From Corynespora cassiicola (lineage: Eukaryota; Ascomycota; Dothideomycetes; Pleosporales; Corynesporascaceae): a DNA stretch of 64,000 bases. The stretch lies in NCBI GenBank assembly GCA_022059125.1, contig JAEUWY010000006.1, forward strand, positions 2,666,001 to 2,730,000, given 5' to 3'. Shown here piece after piece: positions 22,922-34,641 of the stretch. Within the stretch, counting starts at the first letter, position 1. Every line of letters begins with the position of its first letter. Position numbers and translations under genes: made by a program. The notes under the pieces were generated by a model that was given only the letters and a program-made list of their open reading frames with translations, did not search any database and was not told the origin of the DNA.

Positions 22922-24368
22922 TTATCGGCTGACCACACAGTACTCCGGAGATGAAACCCTTTTGCATGGTCTGGCAAAAGTGGAGGATACAGATACACTT
23001 TGCCGAGGCTTGGGAACCTGGCTGTGAGGTGAACGATGATTGCGCTTGTGCTTTCTATCCCGACCCGGGGCTCCTGGGCGCTCAGTGGAGGATGCACTGT
23101 GAGGAGAAATAACCGGCGTACTTTCCGAAAAAATCCCATGGTGGTTGGTCCACCCCTGATACTCTATTTCTGCCTGCTGGCTCCATCTTTGGATCTGGCT
23201 TAGCAAGCGGTCTGTGCCATTTTCCATGTCGCCGAATGTTTTCGATTGTGTTATTTCGGGCAGGTCAGTGAAGAACCGACGGAATGGAGGTGACCAGGTG
23301 GCACCGCAACGCCAGCACCGTCGGCCAATAAGCCCGCGACAGCGAGAGTTGGTAGACAAAGGGAGTGTATTAGTCTCTGATCCCATGAAAATGGGAGTAG
23401 TGGCAACGATGGTGTTGTTGCCAGCACTGTGCAAAGCGGGCATCATCTTGTCAGCATCCATGGATGGTAAGTGAGAATAAGTATCGTCAAACCATGTCGA
23501 TGTCCTGAGGTTGGATGCGGTCCCTTCCTTGAGCTTACTGGATACCGCACTTTCGTTGGTGGTTGTTTGGCGGCGGCCGTGTTGGTGGGATTGGCTTGCA
23601 TTGAAATGCAGAGGATGGGCCAAATCTGAACTGTGCTCTATGTTGCATCTCGATGCTGTTGGAATCGTCTGGGCTGACGGACATTCGTCAAAGGTAGCAA
23701 GTGAAATGGGAAACATTGGAGTGGTAGGAAGAGCACTTGTCCTCAGAGTGACGGAAGGGACCAGATCTCCCGGAGTGCTGGATAAGATGGCAGGTTCTGC
23801 CCCCGAGATAGAAGGCGCTGGTAACCACAACAAAGCCCGGGCTTGGCAATCTTTATTCATGCAATGGAATGCCTTCCAAAGCCTCATGCGCGGTGTGCGA
23901 GGGCCTTCAGGTTGGTGGGGTGGCGAACCGGAAACGTCTTGAGAAAGAGAATGTCTGGTCGATTGCTGGCTCTGGACGGCCGCCGATGCTCCGTGGCGTG
24001 CACTGGGAGAAAGACGTGTCAGCATGCCATCACAGTCAGGGCCTATCTATCAGGCCTAGGGTGGATGCGTACCTTGAATCTCGAAGGTCATGGTTCGTTT
24101 CGATCCACACAGGTGGAGAACTCTGCACATTTCTTTTCTGGGTAATATGCGCAGCCTCAATGCTTTGCTGTCCCAATCCTAGTTCATATAAATGATCATG
24201 TACGAACTCCGCAGGATTTGGCACAGAAACAGGAGGTTTTGTGGATAGCAGCTCGGCCTCGCTCGGTAGAGTCGGCTGGATGCTGACGATCGAGCCGGCA
24301 GGGATACTGTGGAGGGAGATCTGAAAACAGTGGCTATGAGAAAGAAAATTTCGTGAGTAGGTTTCCAT
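22922..24368 (-). CDS. unrecognised protein with a lone CxxC motif
   Basis: Exon 1 (ATG 24368 to 24073) and exon 2 (24002-22922) join across a 70-bp GTACGC...CCCAG intron with a GCTGAC branch site, giving 458 aa. The sequence is rich in S, P and T, with no signal peptide or membrane segment. Near the C-terminus CWRCGATWSPPFRRFF resembles the first half of a GATA-type finger, but no second Cys pair follows, so zinc binding is doubtful. A C-x4-C pair sits near FHCMNKDCQ. The start could lie further upstream. It lies between a pseudogene and an intact transposon. I do not recognise a family. Confidence 0.4.
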
Positions 24369-24707
24369 GAATGCGGCCAGTGACGGACATGGAAGCAGAA
24401 GATGTAGGTGCGCGCACAAACCGAAGGGATAGTGCTCAGCGTAGCGTGGGCGAAGAACAATGAGTTTGTCGCGCAGGACGCGCGCACCCTGGTGGCGGTA
24501 CCCTTATGAGCCGCGAGCATCTTGCAGAGTATCTGCATCAAAACAGGCAGGGAGCGGGCTGGAGAACGGCCATATCTCATGCTTAGGCGGAAGCGTCAGG
24601 GGTTCTCAAACAGCTCGAGTTGGACAGATGGGGAAAAGGAGATGACTATCATTTGAGGTAGAACCGTGTATCTATACGGACATATATTACGAAAGGAGAC
24701 ATCTATA

Positions 24708-26568
24708 ACGTGTTTCACAAGCGAGCTGATAATACAAGCGAGCTGATAGCCTCACCATATCTGGCGCAGTAAATCTGCTCTGTCAAACCACAACGTACAA
24801 AGCAATTAGAAAATCATATGACTATACGGTTCTTCGGCGCCTCGGACACGTACGAGCATTGTGTTCAAGCGATTCACACATACTGCACTTGCGTGGAGCG
24901 CGCATTTGAGTCCTCGCAGGTATCGCGCGCACTTGAGCTGAATGCGCTTCGTTCTGGATCTGCGCGTGCAATTCACCCTCATGTATTTTATCCTGACCAT
25001 CCCAGATAGTGAAGACACTGCCCTCTGCGATGGTTTTACGACGCTGCGCTCGCTTCCGTTTCTGTCGCGCATTTTCCACCCGAAGTGCGTCCACTTCAAC
25101 CTGGAGAATTGCCTTCTCATGCACGACCTTCTCATAGCCCTTCAAGAGCCGCCGAAAGGCGCCATCTGTCGGCGAACGAGAGGCATTCGTACGCAGCCTT
25201 CGTTGGTCCTGAATGTGCTTCGCTTGACGCTTGACTTCAGTAAGATTTCGGGGTGTTTTCGACTGCCACTCTGATCCATCTGTGCAAGCTGGACTAGGGG
25301 TCCGTATGCCAGGACTCAGCAGGGAAAGAACCTGGTCTGGATCGCACGGGACAAGCCCGGTTGCTCTAAAACCACTCTGGATGTTCTTTGCAGTAATTGC
25401 AACCATGTGTGCGCGGTAGTAGATAGGAAGAAACTCTTCCTTCGTGATGTGGTTTATGCCAAGCCTCATCTGACCTTCAACCGCCTTGCCATACGACGCC
25501 TTGAGTGGACCAAAACAGCCTACGTCGAGTGGTTGGAGTAGGTGAGATGCATGCGGAGGCATGTACAGCGTAACGATCAAGTGCTGCTTGCAGAACTCCT
25601 CAAACTTGCCAGTGTGGTGGCTTCCATGCCCATCCAAGATAAGGAGGCGGTACCGACCCTTTGTACGAGACTGGGTATGCTTATTGAAGTGTTGGATCCA
25701 TTCAAATCCAATCTGATCGTCAGTCCATCCATTTTCGCTAACAGCAATCGCCCAGTCATGCGGTAAGTCACTATCCGTGTACCAGGTTGCTTGATGAAGC
25801 TTTGCCGCAAAGATGATGAGAGGTGGAATAGCCCACCCTTGCGCACTGATGCCGTGCACGACAGTCACCCATTCACGGTTCCCCGGCTGAATGGTCCTTG
25901 CACGACCCTTTCGATCGGCCCGTGTGACAACCTTTGAAGTGGTAATCACACCCATTTGGAAGCCCGTCTCGTCAAAGTTGTACGTGTCCTCTTTGAGGAT
26001 CCCGTATTTTGCTATTGTGTTGTGTACAAGGTTGAACCAGCCCTGAATCACGATGGGATCCTCACATTGCGATCGCTGGTAGTCATACTTGCGGTTGTAT
26101 TTTGTGCGCAGCATCTCATGCCGGTTGATGAAGTTTCGCACCCAGTTTCGGCCGATAGTCTGCGGTAGGGTTTCGCCGCGTGTTACGAGAATGATATCCG
26201 CGATCTCTCGTACGACTGACGTCCGGGGAGGAAAACCCTTGGCATCGAGGTCGAGAATGCGTTGGAGGAGAACCTCTTCTTCAGTACAAGTGAGTTTGCG
26301 GGTGGCTGGCTGAGATGCGCTCCTTGAAGGAGTGCCGTGGTAGCGCGTGTACAGGGAAGAATAAGGAACACGATACGAGCGAGCTGCTGCGCAAAGACTC
26401 TTAACTTGGCCCGAACTATATGCCTGAATGGCCAAAGAAAGCTTTCCTTCGATTGTAGAAAGGCATCTTTTAGGCATGGCTTGTTGTTGTGGTTGGGAGT
26501 TGTCAACGCGTCGTACGCGTGTGGGGCTATCAGCTCGCTTGTATTATCAGCTCGCTTGTGAAACACGT
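24708..26568 (-). mobile_element. intact pogo/Fot1-type transposon, 1861 bp
   Basis: Perfect 44-bp terminal inverted repeats lie at 24708-24751 and 26525-26568, flanked by TA (24706-24707 and 26569-26570). Each TIR begins ACGTGTTTCAC and contains the subterminal direct repeat ACAAGCGAGCTGATA twice, probably transposase binding sites. The only gene is a full-length transposase. Identical ends plus an open transposase suggest recent insertion and possible activity. Confidence 0.9.
24822..26477 (-). CDS. DD35D transposase (pogo/Fot1 type), intact
   Basis: Single exon of 551 aa, opening MPKRCLSTIEGKLSLAIQAY. A Psq/CENP-B-like helix-turn-helix occupies about residues 8-50 and a second DNA-binding segment about 65-140. 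The catalytic core has D169 (NFDETGF), D282 (LLILDGHGSH) and D318 (LLQPLDVGCFGPLK), that is 35 residues between the last two. A basic C-terminus ends in a zinc knuckle, CSMCESLEHNARTC. It acts in the nucleus to cut the element at its TIRs and insert at TA. No stop or frameshift. The same zinc-knuckle tail is found in the deleted relative at 29888-30133. Confidence 0.9.
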   Translation of the reverse strand: MPKRCLSTIEGKLSLAIQAYSSGQVKSLCAAARSYRVPYSSLYTRYHGTPSRSASQPATRKLTCTEEEVLLQRILDLDAKGFPPRTSVVREIADIILVTRGETLPQTIGRNWVRNFINRHEMLRTKYNRKYDYQRSQCEDPIVIQGWFNLVHNTIAKYGILKEDTYNFDETGFQMGVITTSKVVTRADRKGRARTIQPGNREWVTVVHGISAQGWAIPPLIIFAAKLHQATWYTDSDLPHDWAIAVSENGWTDDQIGFEWIQHFNKHTQSRTKGRYRLLILDGHGSHHTGKFEEFCKQHLIVTLYMPPHASHLLQPLDVGCFGPLKASYGKAVEGQMRLGINHITKEEFLPIYYRAHMVAITAKNIQSGFRATGLVPCDPDQVLSLLSPGIRTPSPACTDGSEWQSKTPRNLTEVKRQAKHIQDQRRLRTNASRSPTDGAFRRLLKGYEKVVHEKAILQVEVDALRVENARQKRKRAQRRKTIAEGSVFTIWDGQDKIHEGELHAQIQNEAHSAQVRAIPARTQMRAPRKCSMCESLEHNARTCPRRRRTV

Positions 26569-26570
26569 TA

Positions 26571-28574
26571 CCTCCTTCTGTCCTTCAGTCCTTCCGGAGT
26601 TGCCGCACTGCTACATCCCAGCGCGCACGAAAGGTATCCTCGAGTACCCTCAAGTATGAAATCTCCGAGGTCGTTGTTGCCTCCAAGTAGGACGGGTCCG
26701 TGTGAGCCTGTTTCCCCGATCCCACACACTTGGTTAGAAGCAGAAAGCAAGCTGTCCTGTTTCAGTTTAGCCTGACGCTTGACTCCATTTCATTCTGCAT
26801 GCACAGCAGCTTGCACGATTGTTTGATGGGCCGCCGGCCGTCGGCTATCGGCTATCAGCACCGGCACCGGCTATGGGTTTTCGAAAAGTCACCAACTCGC
26901 CACGCTATCACGCATTGGTTAGGGGCTAGTGTGTCCGTGCACTCCATGCGAGCCGTCAGTCAATGCATGCGCGTCACTGCTGTAAGTCAGTGCGCAACGC
27001 CCGCGACGGACCTTTGCACGCCAATCTCCGTCCTGACCATTATGCAAATGAGGCTCTACCACGCCATCATGGTACGAACAGGTGAGCATATTGGGAGTCT
27101 ATGTGTAACTCTTTCGTATTTCGATTTGTCGCGGAGGCCAGAGGATCCTCGTGTCCGTTGTCCGACAATCCGCTCAGCGGTGGAAATTGTGATGTCGAGG
27201 GCAAGACGTCAGCGGATTGCGTGGCCAATCACAGGCCCCGTCCTTCTTCTGCAAACGGACCGAGGTCCGTGTGTGCTAGGACGGACGCCGAGTTGCGGGA
27301 ATTCCGATGCTTCCACCAGCCTGGCCTCGCCTGCGCGCGGATGCTCGTGCCGTATCATCACACTCCAAGAATCGTAATTCTCGCGCTGGATGCAGAGCTG
27401 GGGCAGCCTAGGCAAGTCGGCAATAGGGGCAAAACTTGACAAGAAAACGTCCGACGGAGGGTCTGGGCTTGCATCTTTGTATCGTAGCGTGACGCTAGAT
27501 GCATGTGCCTGCGGAAACGGTCGGGAACGGCCGCTAACGTGAGCGCCCTGGCATTTGTGTGGATGTGGTCAGAATGTGCGGTATCGGTCGTATTTTCCCG
27601 ATATTTCTGGATGCAAGACAGGGATGGCACGGATGTCATCGATCTGGGCCATCTCCCACTAGCGCCACGCTATGTCTGAACCATTGTTCCTGACCGCTTC
27701 CGCGGACGCAGTCCTTCGCCGAAGTCAAGTGTGATGGTCAATTCAGTTCGACCGTCGAATGCGCCGTGCGACTGGTAGTTAGTGTCTAGAAGGTTGACTG
27801 AAAGCTAGACTGCAAGGTTCAGCGTGTTGCTAGCGACGACCTGATGCGGATGTTTTCTCGCATCCGGCTTCGGCGAGGTGTTCGGCCTGCACGGTGTTCG
27901 GTCTGCGCGGAAGATTGAGCATCTGGAGACAATTCCGACAAGCTTCTGCTCCGTATGTCAGAGTGTCAGGAGTGGCAAATGGCGGTAAGACTCAGGTTCA
28001 CCCTACTGGAACAAACGGGGTGCGCCGTTGATTTCCTAGCCAACGAAGCAAGAAGACGGCGGGAGAAACAACTCCGGGGCCTTCGATGCGATGCGTCCGT
28101 TGGCTCTCCCGACTGCACCGAGTTCCTACAACCTGATGCTTGAGGTGCGAAGCACCAAAGATGATGGCTTGTGCGAACGACTCTACCGCTACGGGACAAG
28201 CAGAGCGCACAGATGTTGAGTGTGACCGAAACCATCCCCACGACATGTCAACTTGCTTCTGCGAGCCGTACTTGATTGACTACATGCATCGTGCCGACCA
28301 AGCGTGGCCTGGTTCCGACGCTTTCCCAAGCTCAAATTCCAGTTGACCGATCCTGAGGGCATCATATACGGTGGCCAGATCGGGTTATGGGTTATGTTGC
28401 GAATCCAAGGTGAGCATGGACATGTCATGAATGGTATCGGCGGCGGCACCAGCCCGCCCATCTCTGTGCTTCATGGAGAGTGAGACCCGGCGGAAACAGC
28501 TCCTGGGAGCTGGTTTACCCAGTTGGAGCTAGCTAGCTGCCTCCTGCCCCTCGGAAGCTTGCGCGTATGTTGCT
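26571..28574. other. intergenic or decayed region
   Basis: Overlapping open frames on both strands lack motifs, start context or splice logic. No repeat shared with the rest of the window was recognised. Confidence 0.35.
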
Positions 28575-28711
28575 GTTGCACGCTAGGATGGACTGCATTA
28601 CTAAGCTTGCCGTGCGGTTCCTGTTAGATGGCCAGGCTAGGATGCAACTAAGAAGAATACACCAACTTTTCATAATATGAGACCACCCACCCCAGCACTC
28701 GAAAGTGCGAC
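28575..28711 (+). repeat. MITE (GTCGCAC family)
   Basis: Starts GTTGCAC and ends GTGCGAC (one mismatch in the inverted ends), 137 bp, and is closely similar along its length to the copy at 34642-34777. Confidence 0.75.
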
Positions 28712-28847
28712 AGTTGCCCTCTGTGAAGGATTGTGTGTAAGCTGCTTTAAAAGCTAGTAGAAAGGCGGTCTTGTTAACACGATCGACATGAGGGCGCGCC
28801 AAGCCAAAAAATCTCGTCACCGTATACGCGCTTTGATGGCGAGAAGT

Positions 28848-28975
28848 GTCAAAGATTGAGCGATGCAGGTAGTAGTCACGTGATCTCGGAGCTTGTATTT
28901 AGTCTAGCGATCCTCAGCACAAATGGGATAACTCTTACACCTCCACCCACTTTTGACAAAAGCGATCCAGTCAGG
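28848..28975 (+). mobile_element. fragment of the Fot1-like element of 13670-15145
   Basis: About 120 bp from gtcaaagattgagcgatgca through cacccacttttgacaaa matches the reverse complement of about 14335-14455 with few differences. It corresponds to the C-terminal half of that transposase gene region and is not coding here. Confidence 0.7.
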
Positions 28976-29765
28976 CAATCGCGAAACGGGGAGTAAGGGT
29001 TCCCTCATGTTGGCTGCATGCCGTATGAACCTCGTGACCCTGACAAAGTCACATTGTATAATGGGCTCGAGAGGCGAGAAGCGCCTCAGCAATCGAGAGG
29101 GGGTTCAAGACTATTCTGGTAGTCTTGAATTTGTCGCAGCATCGAGAGCAGTGCTCGTACCAGTTCCCTCGTGATGGGACCTCACGGCCTGTATCAGATT
29201 GGGCGGATATCAACATGATTGACACCGTGCGTTTCAGGCTCGGCCGCGGAACGGAGGGTGGTGGAAGCTGCCTGTACCGACTTCTGTTCAGACCTTCCCC
29301 ACTGCGCCCCCTGCCATTCACTAGCATTAGTCCCAGGCATATGTGTGGAGAACCCACTTGCTCTCCACAGGCTAGACAGGCCCTCAAGTCTTGGCCGCCA
29401 ACGATGCACAGACGAATGCTCACCTCTCGATACACTGATGGTCCAGCCATCCCACCTCTTGCAAAATTGAACAGCAACCCCATACAGATATAACATGATA
29501 TCAAAATTACAGGGGAGGCTCGGCTACATTTTACAGATTTGCGACCACGTCAGATGTCTGTCATGTAGGCGCTGTTAGAGTTCGTCCTATGACACAACCT
29601 CTACTGTAAGATACAGCTACCGCTTCTCAACTCAGCCTAGTCCCCACTGAGTGACCCAGTATGCCGTGCTAATTACACAAGATATGTTGGTGTACTCATA
29701 CATAAGGCTTGCGGGTAAAAGAGTTTCCTTGGATCAGAACGCTTCTGCAGAATTTTCAGCTGCTA

Positions 29766-30788
29766 ACGTAGTTTACAAGCGAGTCGCCAGTACAAGCGAG
29801 TCGCCAGCCCCACCAAGTCCCTCAGCCTTTTGTAGCTTAGAGATTCATACCGCAATAGAATTCTATTAATATAATACCTATCCTGAATTAAACACTGTCT
29901 ATAGAAGCCTTTTTGCACGTACGTGGATTATGTCCTGGCTCTCTGCAGCGCGTGCAGCGCGCTGAAACCTGCCGGCTCGCACCTGATCGCGCCTTACCTT
30001 GCCGTATTTTCCCCTCTGATTGCTGCTCAGCCTTCGATAAGGTGCCTCGTTTCTGTATTCGCTTCTTTTTACGCTTTTTACGTGCTATTGCCGCCTCATT
30101 TGCTCTCTCAAGGCTTAAGATTCGCTCGCGCATAAGTGCTATCTGATGCTGTAACCACTGATTGAGCCGAAATCACGCCCATCATAAAGCCCGTCTCATC
30201 AAAGTTGTACGTGTCTTCATCAAGAATACCGTATTTCTCCTTCGTACGATGCAGCAGCTCGAACCAAGGACTGATAACCTCAGGATCCTCACACAGGGCC
30301 CGCTGGCGATCCTGCTGGCGGGTCAATCGAACTCGGAGCTCTGGCTGACGCTTAACAAAGTTGCTGGGCCAGTTGACGCCAACGTGACCCGCGCCTCGCG
30401 CAGTGAGCAATTGATTAGCCATATCGCGTACGGCACTCAGTGTAGGCGCGAATCCTCGTGAGTCCAGCTCAAGGATATGAGCAACAATCGCCTCCTCTTC
30501 AATTTTGGTCAGTCGCTTTGAGTTGGGCTGGCAATCGCGTCGTGCAGGTCGTCTAGCGCGTCGATGACGGAGTGTTGTACGGGGAATGCTGTACACCTTT
30601 GAAGCGTGCCGCACGCTTTGGACTAAGTTATTTTTAATAGCCAAGGGGGAAAGGATCACAGATCTCTCGTTATTTGATGATTGAGACATATTTGGTGGAG
30701 GCATTGTTGGTGTAGGTGGCGCGCGCGCTGGGGCAGTTAGGGGGGCATGGCCACTCGCTTGTCCGGGCCACTCGCTTATCCTTTACGT
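29766..30788 (-). mobile_element. internally deleted pogo/Fot1-type transposon
   Basis: Imperfect TIRs (29766-29811 and about 30743-30788) begin ACGTA and contain two copies of ACAAGCGAGTCGCC-like repeats, the same architecture as the intact element at 24708-26568. Flanking TA lies at 29764-29765 and 30789-30790. The 1023-bp element keeps the N- and C-terminal parts of a transposase gene but lacks most of the catalytic core. It sits in a Copia remnant. Confidence 0.75.
29888..30704 (-). pseudogene. transposase remnant without catalytic core
   Basis: The frame from ATG 30704 encodes a helix-turn-helix (AIKNNLVQSVRHASKVYSIP), the DNA-binding middle and the first Asp in TYNFDETGFMMGVISAQS, then stops at about 30108. 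The frame 30133-29888 resumes with MRERILSLERANEAAIARKK and a zinc knuckle, CTRCREPGHNPRTC. About 300 residues, with the second and third catalytic Asp, are missing, and the junction shifts frame. It could be mobilised only in trans. Confidence 0.75.
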
Positions 30789-30790
30789 TA

Positions 30791-31517
30791 TCCAACAGAT
30801 TCTCGTACGATATGGACTGCAGGGCATCCATCCAAGGCTGGAGCCCTCAATTATGCGATGGTTGTTACTCGTCCAGATATTGCTAAAGCAGTGGGAGTCG
30901 TTTCTAGGTTTTGCGCGAATCCGACGGAAGAACATATGAAGGCAGTTGATGATACCTATGCTTACTTGAAATACACGCCCGATCTTGGGCTTCATTTCAA
31001 GGACTGCCCAGACCGAGAACTGTATGCTTATGTCGAGGCAGACTGGGCTGGCTGCCCAGACACCCGAAGGTCTACAACAGGCAACGTGGCCAAACTAGCA
31101 GGAAGTCCTGTGTCGTGGTCATCTCGAAAGCAAAGGACCGTGGCAATGTCAACCTGCGAAGTCGAATACGTAGCTGGATATAAGGTCACTCAAGAGATCA
31201 TCTGGATCCAAAACATGATCAACGAACTTCGCATCAAGGCCCTGGAAGTCACATCAACCCCGCTTCTGATTGACAATGCTGCACTCAAGCTGACTCGCAA
31301 TCCTGAGTTACATGACCGCACAAAGCATATTGAATTGAAATATCATTCCCTGCGAGAAATGACACTTGGTGGGAGAATCAATACTCAAAGGGTTAGCACC
31401 AAAGATAATGTGGCTGATCTCCTCACGAAACCGCTCCCCAGGGACGCCCATAAGAATCTGGTGAACGGACTTGGCATGGAGAAGAGCTCCTGTACTGAAC
31501 TCGCCACCTACCGTTAG
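30791..31517 (+). pseudogene. Ty1/Copia polyprotein C-terminus (RNase H)
   Basis: Recognised from ALNYAMVVTRPDIAKAV, VSRFCANPTEEH, the RNase H start YAYVEADWAGCPDTRRSTTG, SWSSRKQRTVAMSTCEVEYV, and the end DNVADLLTKPL. Only the last 240 residues remain open; the reverse transcriptase body, integrase and Gag are absent. The 5' side is cut by the deleted transposon ending at 30788, and 130 bp after the stop the sequence changes to a LINE on the other strand. Confidence 0.8.
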
Positions 31518-31648
31518 TGGGAGAGTTGTTTCTGAATAGCACGCCACGATGGAGTCTGCGGCTTGTCTGCCTATGGAGGCTGAAACAATATACATGTATA
31601 CAAGTCCAGAGAGGCCCATAAGCTATTCTATACACTTGAAATCATAGA

Positions 31649-34491
31649 TCAACTCCTTGGGGTATGCCCGCGTTGATCGCGTATGTGTTCGACCGAAATC
31701 CGTCGATGGGGATGTTTATGTCTATTCCCTAAGAAACTCGCGATCCATCTGACCGTTTTCTCGTCCACCTTTCTCTTCCGGAGATTGTGTAGTAGCCGTG
31801 TATGAGATACGTTGTCAAATGCACCAGATACGTCTAGGAGCGGCAGGCTGGCCACTTGACCTCCCTTCTTGTCCCATGCTTCGTATATCTTTCCGGTAAC
31901 GGTGTGTAGCGCATGTTCGGTGGGGCGCATCCTCTTTCCTCCAATATGCGTTGGTGGGAGCACTTGATGGGCTTCTACTAGGTAGCTGAGTCTTCGAGCG
32001 ATCACTGCATCCATTATCTTCCCGATGGTGTTTAACAGCGCGTTTGGTCGGTATGCTTTCGGTACTGTGTAATTGCTTTGGTCGGGTTTGCGGAGCACTA
32101 TCGTAGTAGATCCTTGGAAGTGGACTGGGCAACATTCCAATTGTAGGCTTTGGTTGAAGATCCTTGCCAGGTGGGCTGCGATTAGTGTTGATCCGGTTTG
32201 TAAGGCTCTGTTTGGGATGTCGTCTGGGCCGGGAGCTTTGAGAGGCGATGCTGCGCAGATTGCATCTCTAATTCCGTTTTCCTCTATGGATGGTATATCA
32301 ATTTGATTGTGCTCGGCCTCTTGTATGCCGCTCAGATCTGCCTCCGGCGGTGGTGGGAAGAAGGTGGCGCGGAATACCTCTGCCTTGTCGGCCGGCTCCA
32401 CCAGCTTGTATTGTGTTCCGGGGTGTCGTATGGCTGGTGTGAACCTGGGAGGTTGGTTCTCTCTAGCTCTTGCCCATTTAGCGAGCTTTCACAGTGCTTC
32501 TGGCGACTCTGCTGCTTTCTCTACACGGTCTCTGTGTGCTTTTCGGAACGCTTTCTTGATCGTTCGCGCCTTGCGATTCCTCGCCGCACGGTAGGCCTCC
32601 CGTGTCTCTCTCCTGTGTGGCGTTGGCTGTGTGTTCTTTTCAGTCTCTTCGCTTTTGCTAAGACCCTTCCGCACTCTTCTGTCCAGCCCTCTTTGGCGTG
32701 GCTTGAGAGACATGTGTGGGGGACGGCTTTCTCTACGGCTACTTGAATCGCTGCTGCCACCTCTTCTACGAATCCGTCTAGTGTTGTCTCTGCCATTGGC
32801 CCTCGTAGTGGGGGAGAGCATGCTTCAACGTTCTTGTGTACGTCTTCTCATCCATCCTCCCCCAGTTCCCCTTTGGCGCTCTGTTAGCAGATGAGGCTTC
32901 CCAGCCACTACGCCACTATCTTGGCTCATGTATATATATCCGCTGTCAACCAAGCTCACACAATACACTCATTTTCATCTCTTTCCAGCCCTTTCCATCA
33001 GCTAACACGCTCTATCGAGGCTCGGCACAGTCATGTCTAGTATCGTGCCTATAGGCAAGTGGTTTGAGTCGTGATCGAGGCTCCTGCCCACTTCGCTCCG
33101 GATGATCCTGTCGACTGTCTCCACAGTGACCATGCAGAGGTCAATTGTTGGCCTTGCCTGTCCTTCCTCGTTTGTGATTGTCCCCGAGATGGTGCTGTGC
33201 AGAGCAAAATCTTCCACGATGGTGATTAGTTCTTCCGATTCTGGATCTACTCCGGTTATGTCCGGTCCTCCCTACAGTGGATGGTGGAGATTAGAGTCGC
33301 CTAGTAGGATTTGCTTATCGTCCCGGTGGTCGTTTAGTGCTCGTCAGATGCTCGGAAGCGCACCTTGCCGGTTACTTGCCGTCTTGGCAGGCGTTGTGGA
33401 TGGTGAACTGCCGCCTCTCTTCCTCGTTGGTCTTTATGCTTATGGAACACAGGTCCCTTGTGTGTTCTTTGGACCGCCATCTCGCGTGATCTATCTTTTT
33501 GTCCACGAAAAAGTAGATCCTGACTGGGCCCTGCTCATCTGCCGTCGGGTGGCATAGATGGAGGACGTCTCTGGCTGGGTGGTGTGTGTGTGGTGACTGC
33601 AAACGGTTTCCTCCATGGTTCCTGGATGGCCAGGATGCCGTATTCGTGTATTGCGGGCTCGCGAAGCAGGGTGGCCATGACCACGTCTCTTGATTTTCGA
33701 ACGTTGTACTGTAGTATGCTTGGCGTGGTCTGTTGATTCATGTTTCCGTGTTTTCATCGACGTCCATCTGTTGGCTTTCCCTTCGTGTCGGTTGCGTGCT
33801 GTTCTCAATCGCTTCCATAGCCCTCCTCGAGCGCACAATCGTTCTCTGTGGCCTCCGACTGCCCCGTTCTCTCCTCACCTGGTTCTCTTCGTCTCCCATG
33901 TGATATTTGCGACAACCTCACGTTGCGTTTGCACGGATGGCACTCTAATACTCTGTGTATTCTGTATACCCGTTGGCACCGACCCCCGCGCCGCGACGGT
34001 AGCGTAGGTGGTCAGACCGCCTGTTTGACGAGGCAATCCTTTGTTCCTGATTTCTCGAGCCATCTCCATCGTCGTCTTGCCCACTGTGGCCGTGTCCCTG
34101 GTGATGGTCCTTGTTTCTTCCGCCGTGTTAAGGGTCTGCTGTGTAATCGTAGTCGTCTGGCGGATTGCCTGTCGTGTTCTTTACTTTGCTTCGGATCTCG
34201 CTGAGGGCTTGCGCGGTGCTCTCGGCTGCAGCTCTGGCTTCGGTGTGCGCCATGTTCAACGCGTCGCACACGGTCTTGAGGTCGAGCGCGTGTTGTGTTT
34301 TCAGGATGAAAGTCACCGTGCCGTGGATAATGGCGTTGACGAGATTGGCTGGTACGGGCTGGTCGTTTGTGCGCTCGATGCGGCTCAGTGTGTCCTGAAG
34401 GTAAGTGCTGAGGCGGGTGGCGTGCTCGCGGATTGAGATTGGCCAGGTTGACTCCTGAGGCCATTGCGTCGCCATGGCTCCTCAGTCGCAC
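31649..34491 (-). mobile_element. Tad1-type LINE, frameshifted and missing its 3' part
   Basis: Reading on the minus strand there is a Gag-like frame (34475-34128), then endonuclease pieces with ILQYNVRKSRDVVMATLL and GILAIQEPWRKP (33741-33535) and DHDSNHLPI (33217-33002). A reverse transcriptase follows (32401-31649) with PLKAPGPDDIPNRAL, KAYRPNALLNTIGKIMDAVI and LPLLDVSGAFDNVSH. The sequence ends soon after the first catalytic motif; the FADD-type motif and RNase H are missing. Several frameshifts and the 126-bp insertion at 32882-33007 break it. Confidence 0.8.
32882..33007 (+). mobile_element. 126-bp LTR-like element, copy 2, with 5-bp TSD
   Basis: Starts TGTTAGC and ends GCTAACA, flanked by an exact CGCTC on both sides (32877-32881 and 33008-33012). 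It interrupts the LINE endonuclease region, so it is younger than the LINE. It contains a tatatatat block. The same length and ends appear at 18613-18738 in the opposite orientation. Confidence 0.8.
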
Positions 34492-34641
34492 TGGGGGATG
34501 CGTCTAGGGCCAGACAAGTCAGCTGGCGTCGAGAGCGAACGTTTACGCGCGATAAACGGCGTTGATTCCAAAAATTCGAGTTCTCGCTATTTTCGTGTTT
34601 TGCGCTTAATCGCGTCGCGCATGCGCCGGTCATGATCGCAT

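Noticed and set aside
26730..28490. Several frames of 60-215 codons on both strands
   Set aside because: Low-complexity or mixed composition, overlapping each other on both strands, no start context and no recognisable motif.
31518..31646. Possible 3' LTR of the Copia remnant
   Set aside because: No second copy or clear TG...CA ends are available in the window to define it.
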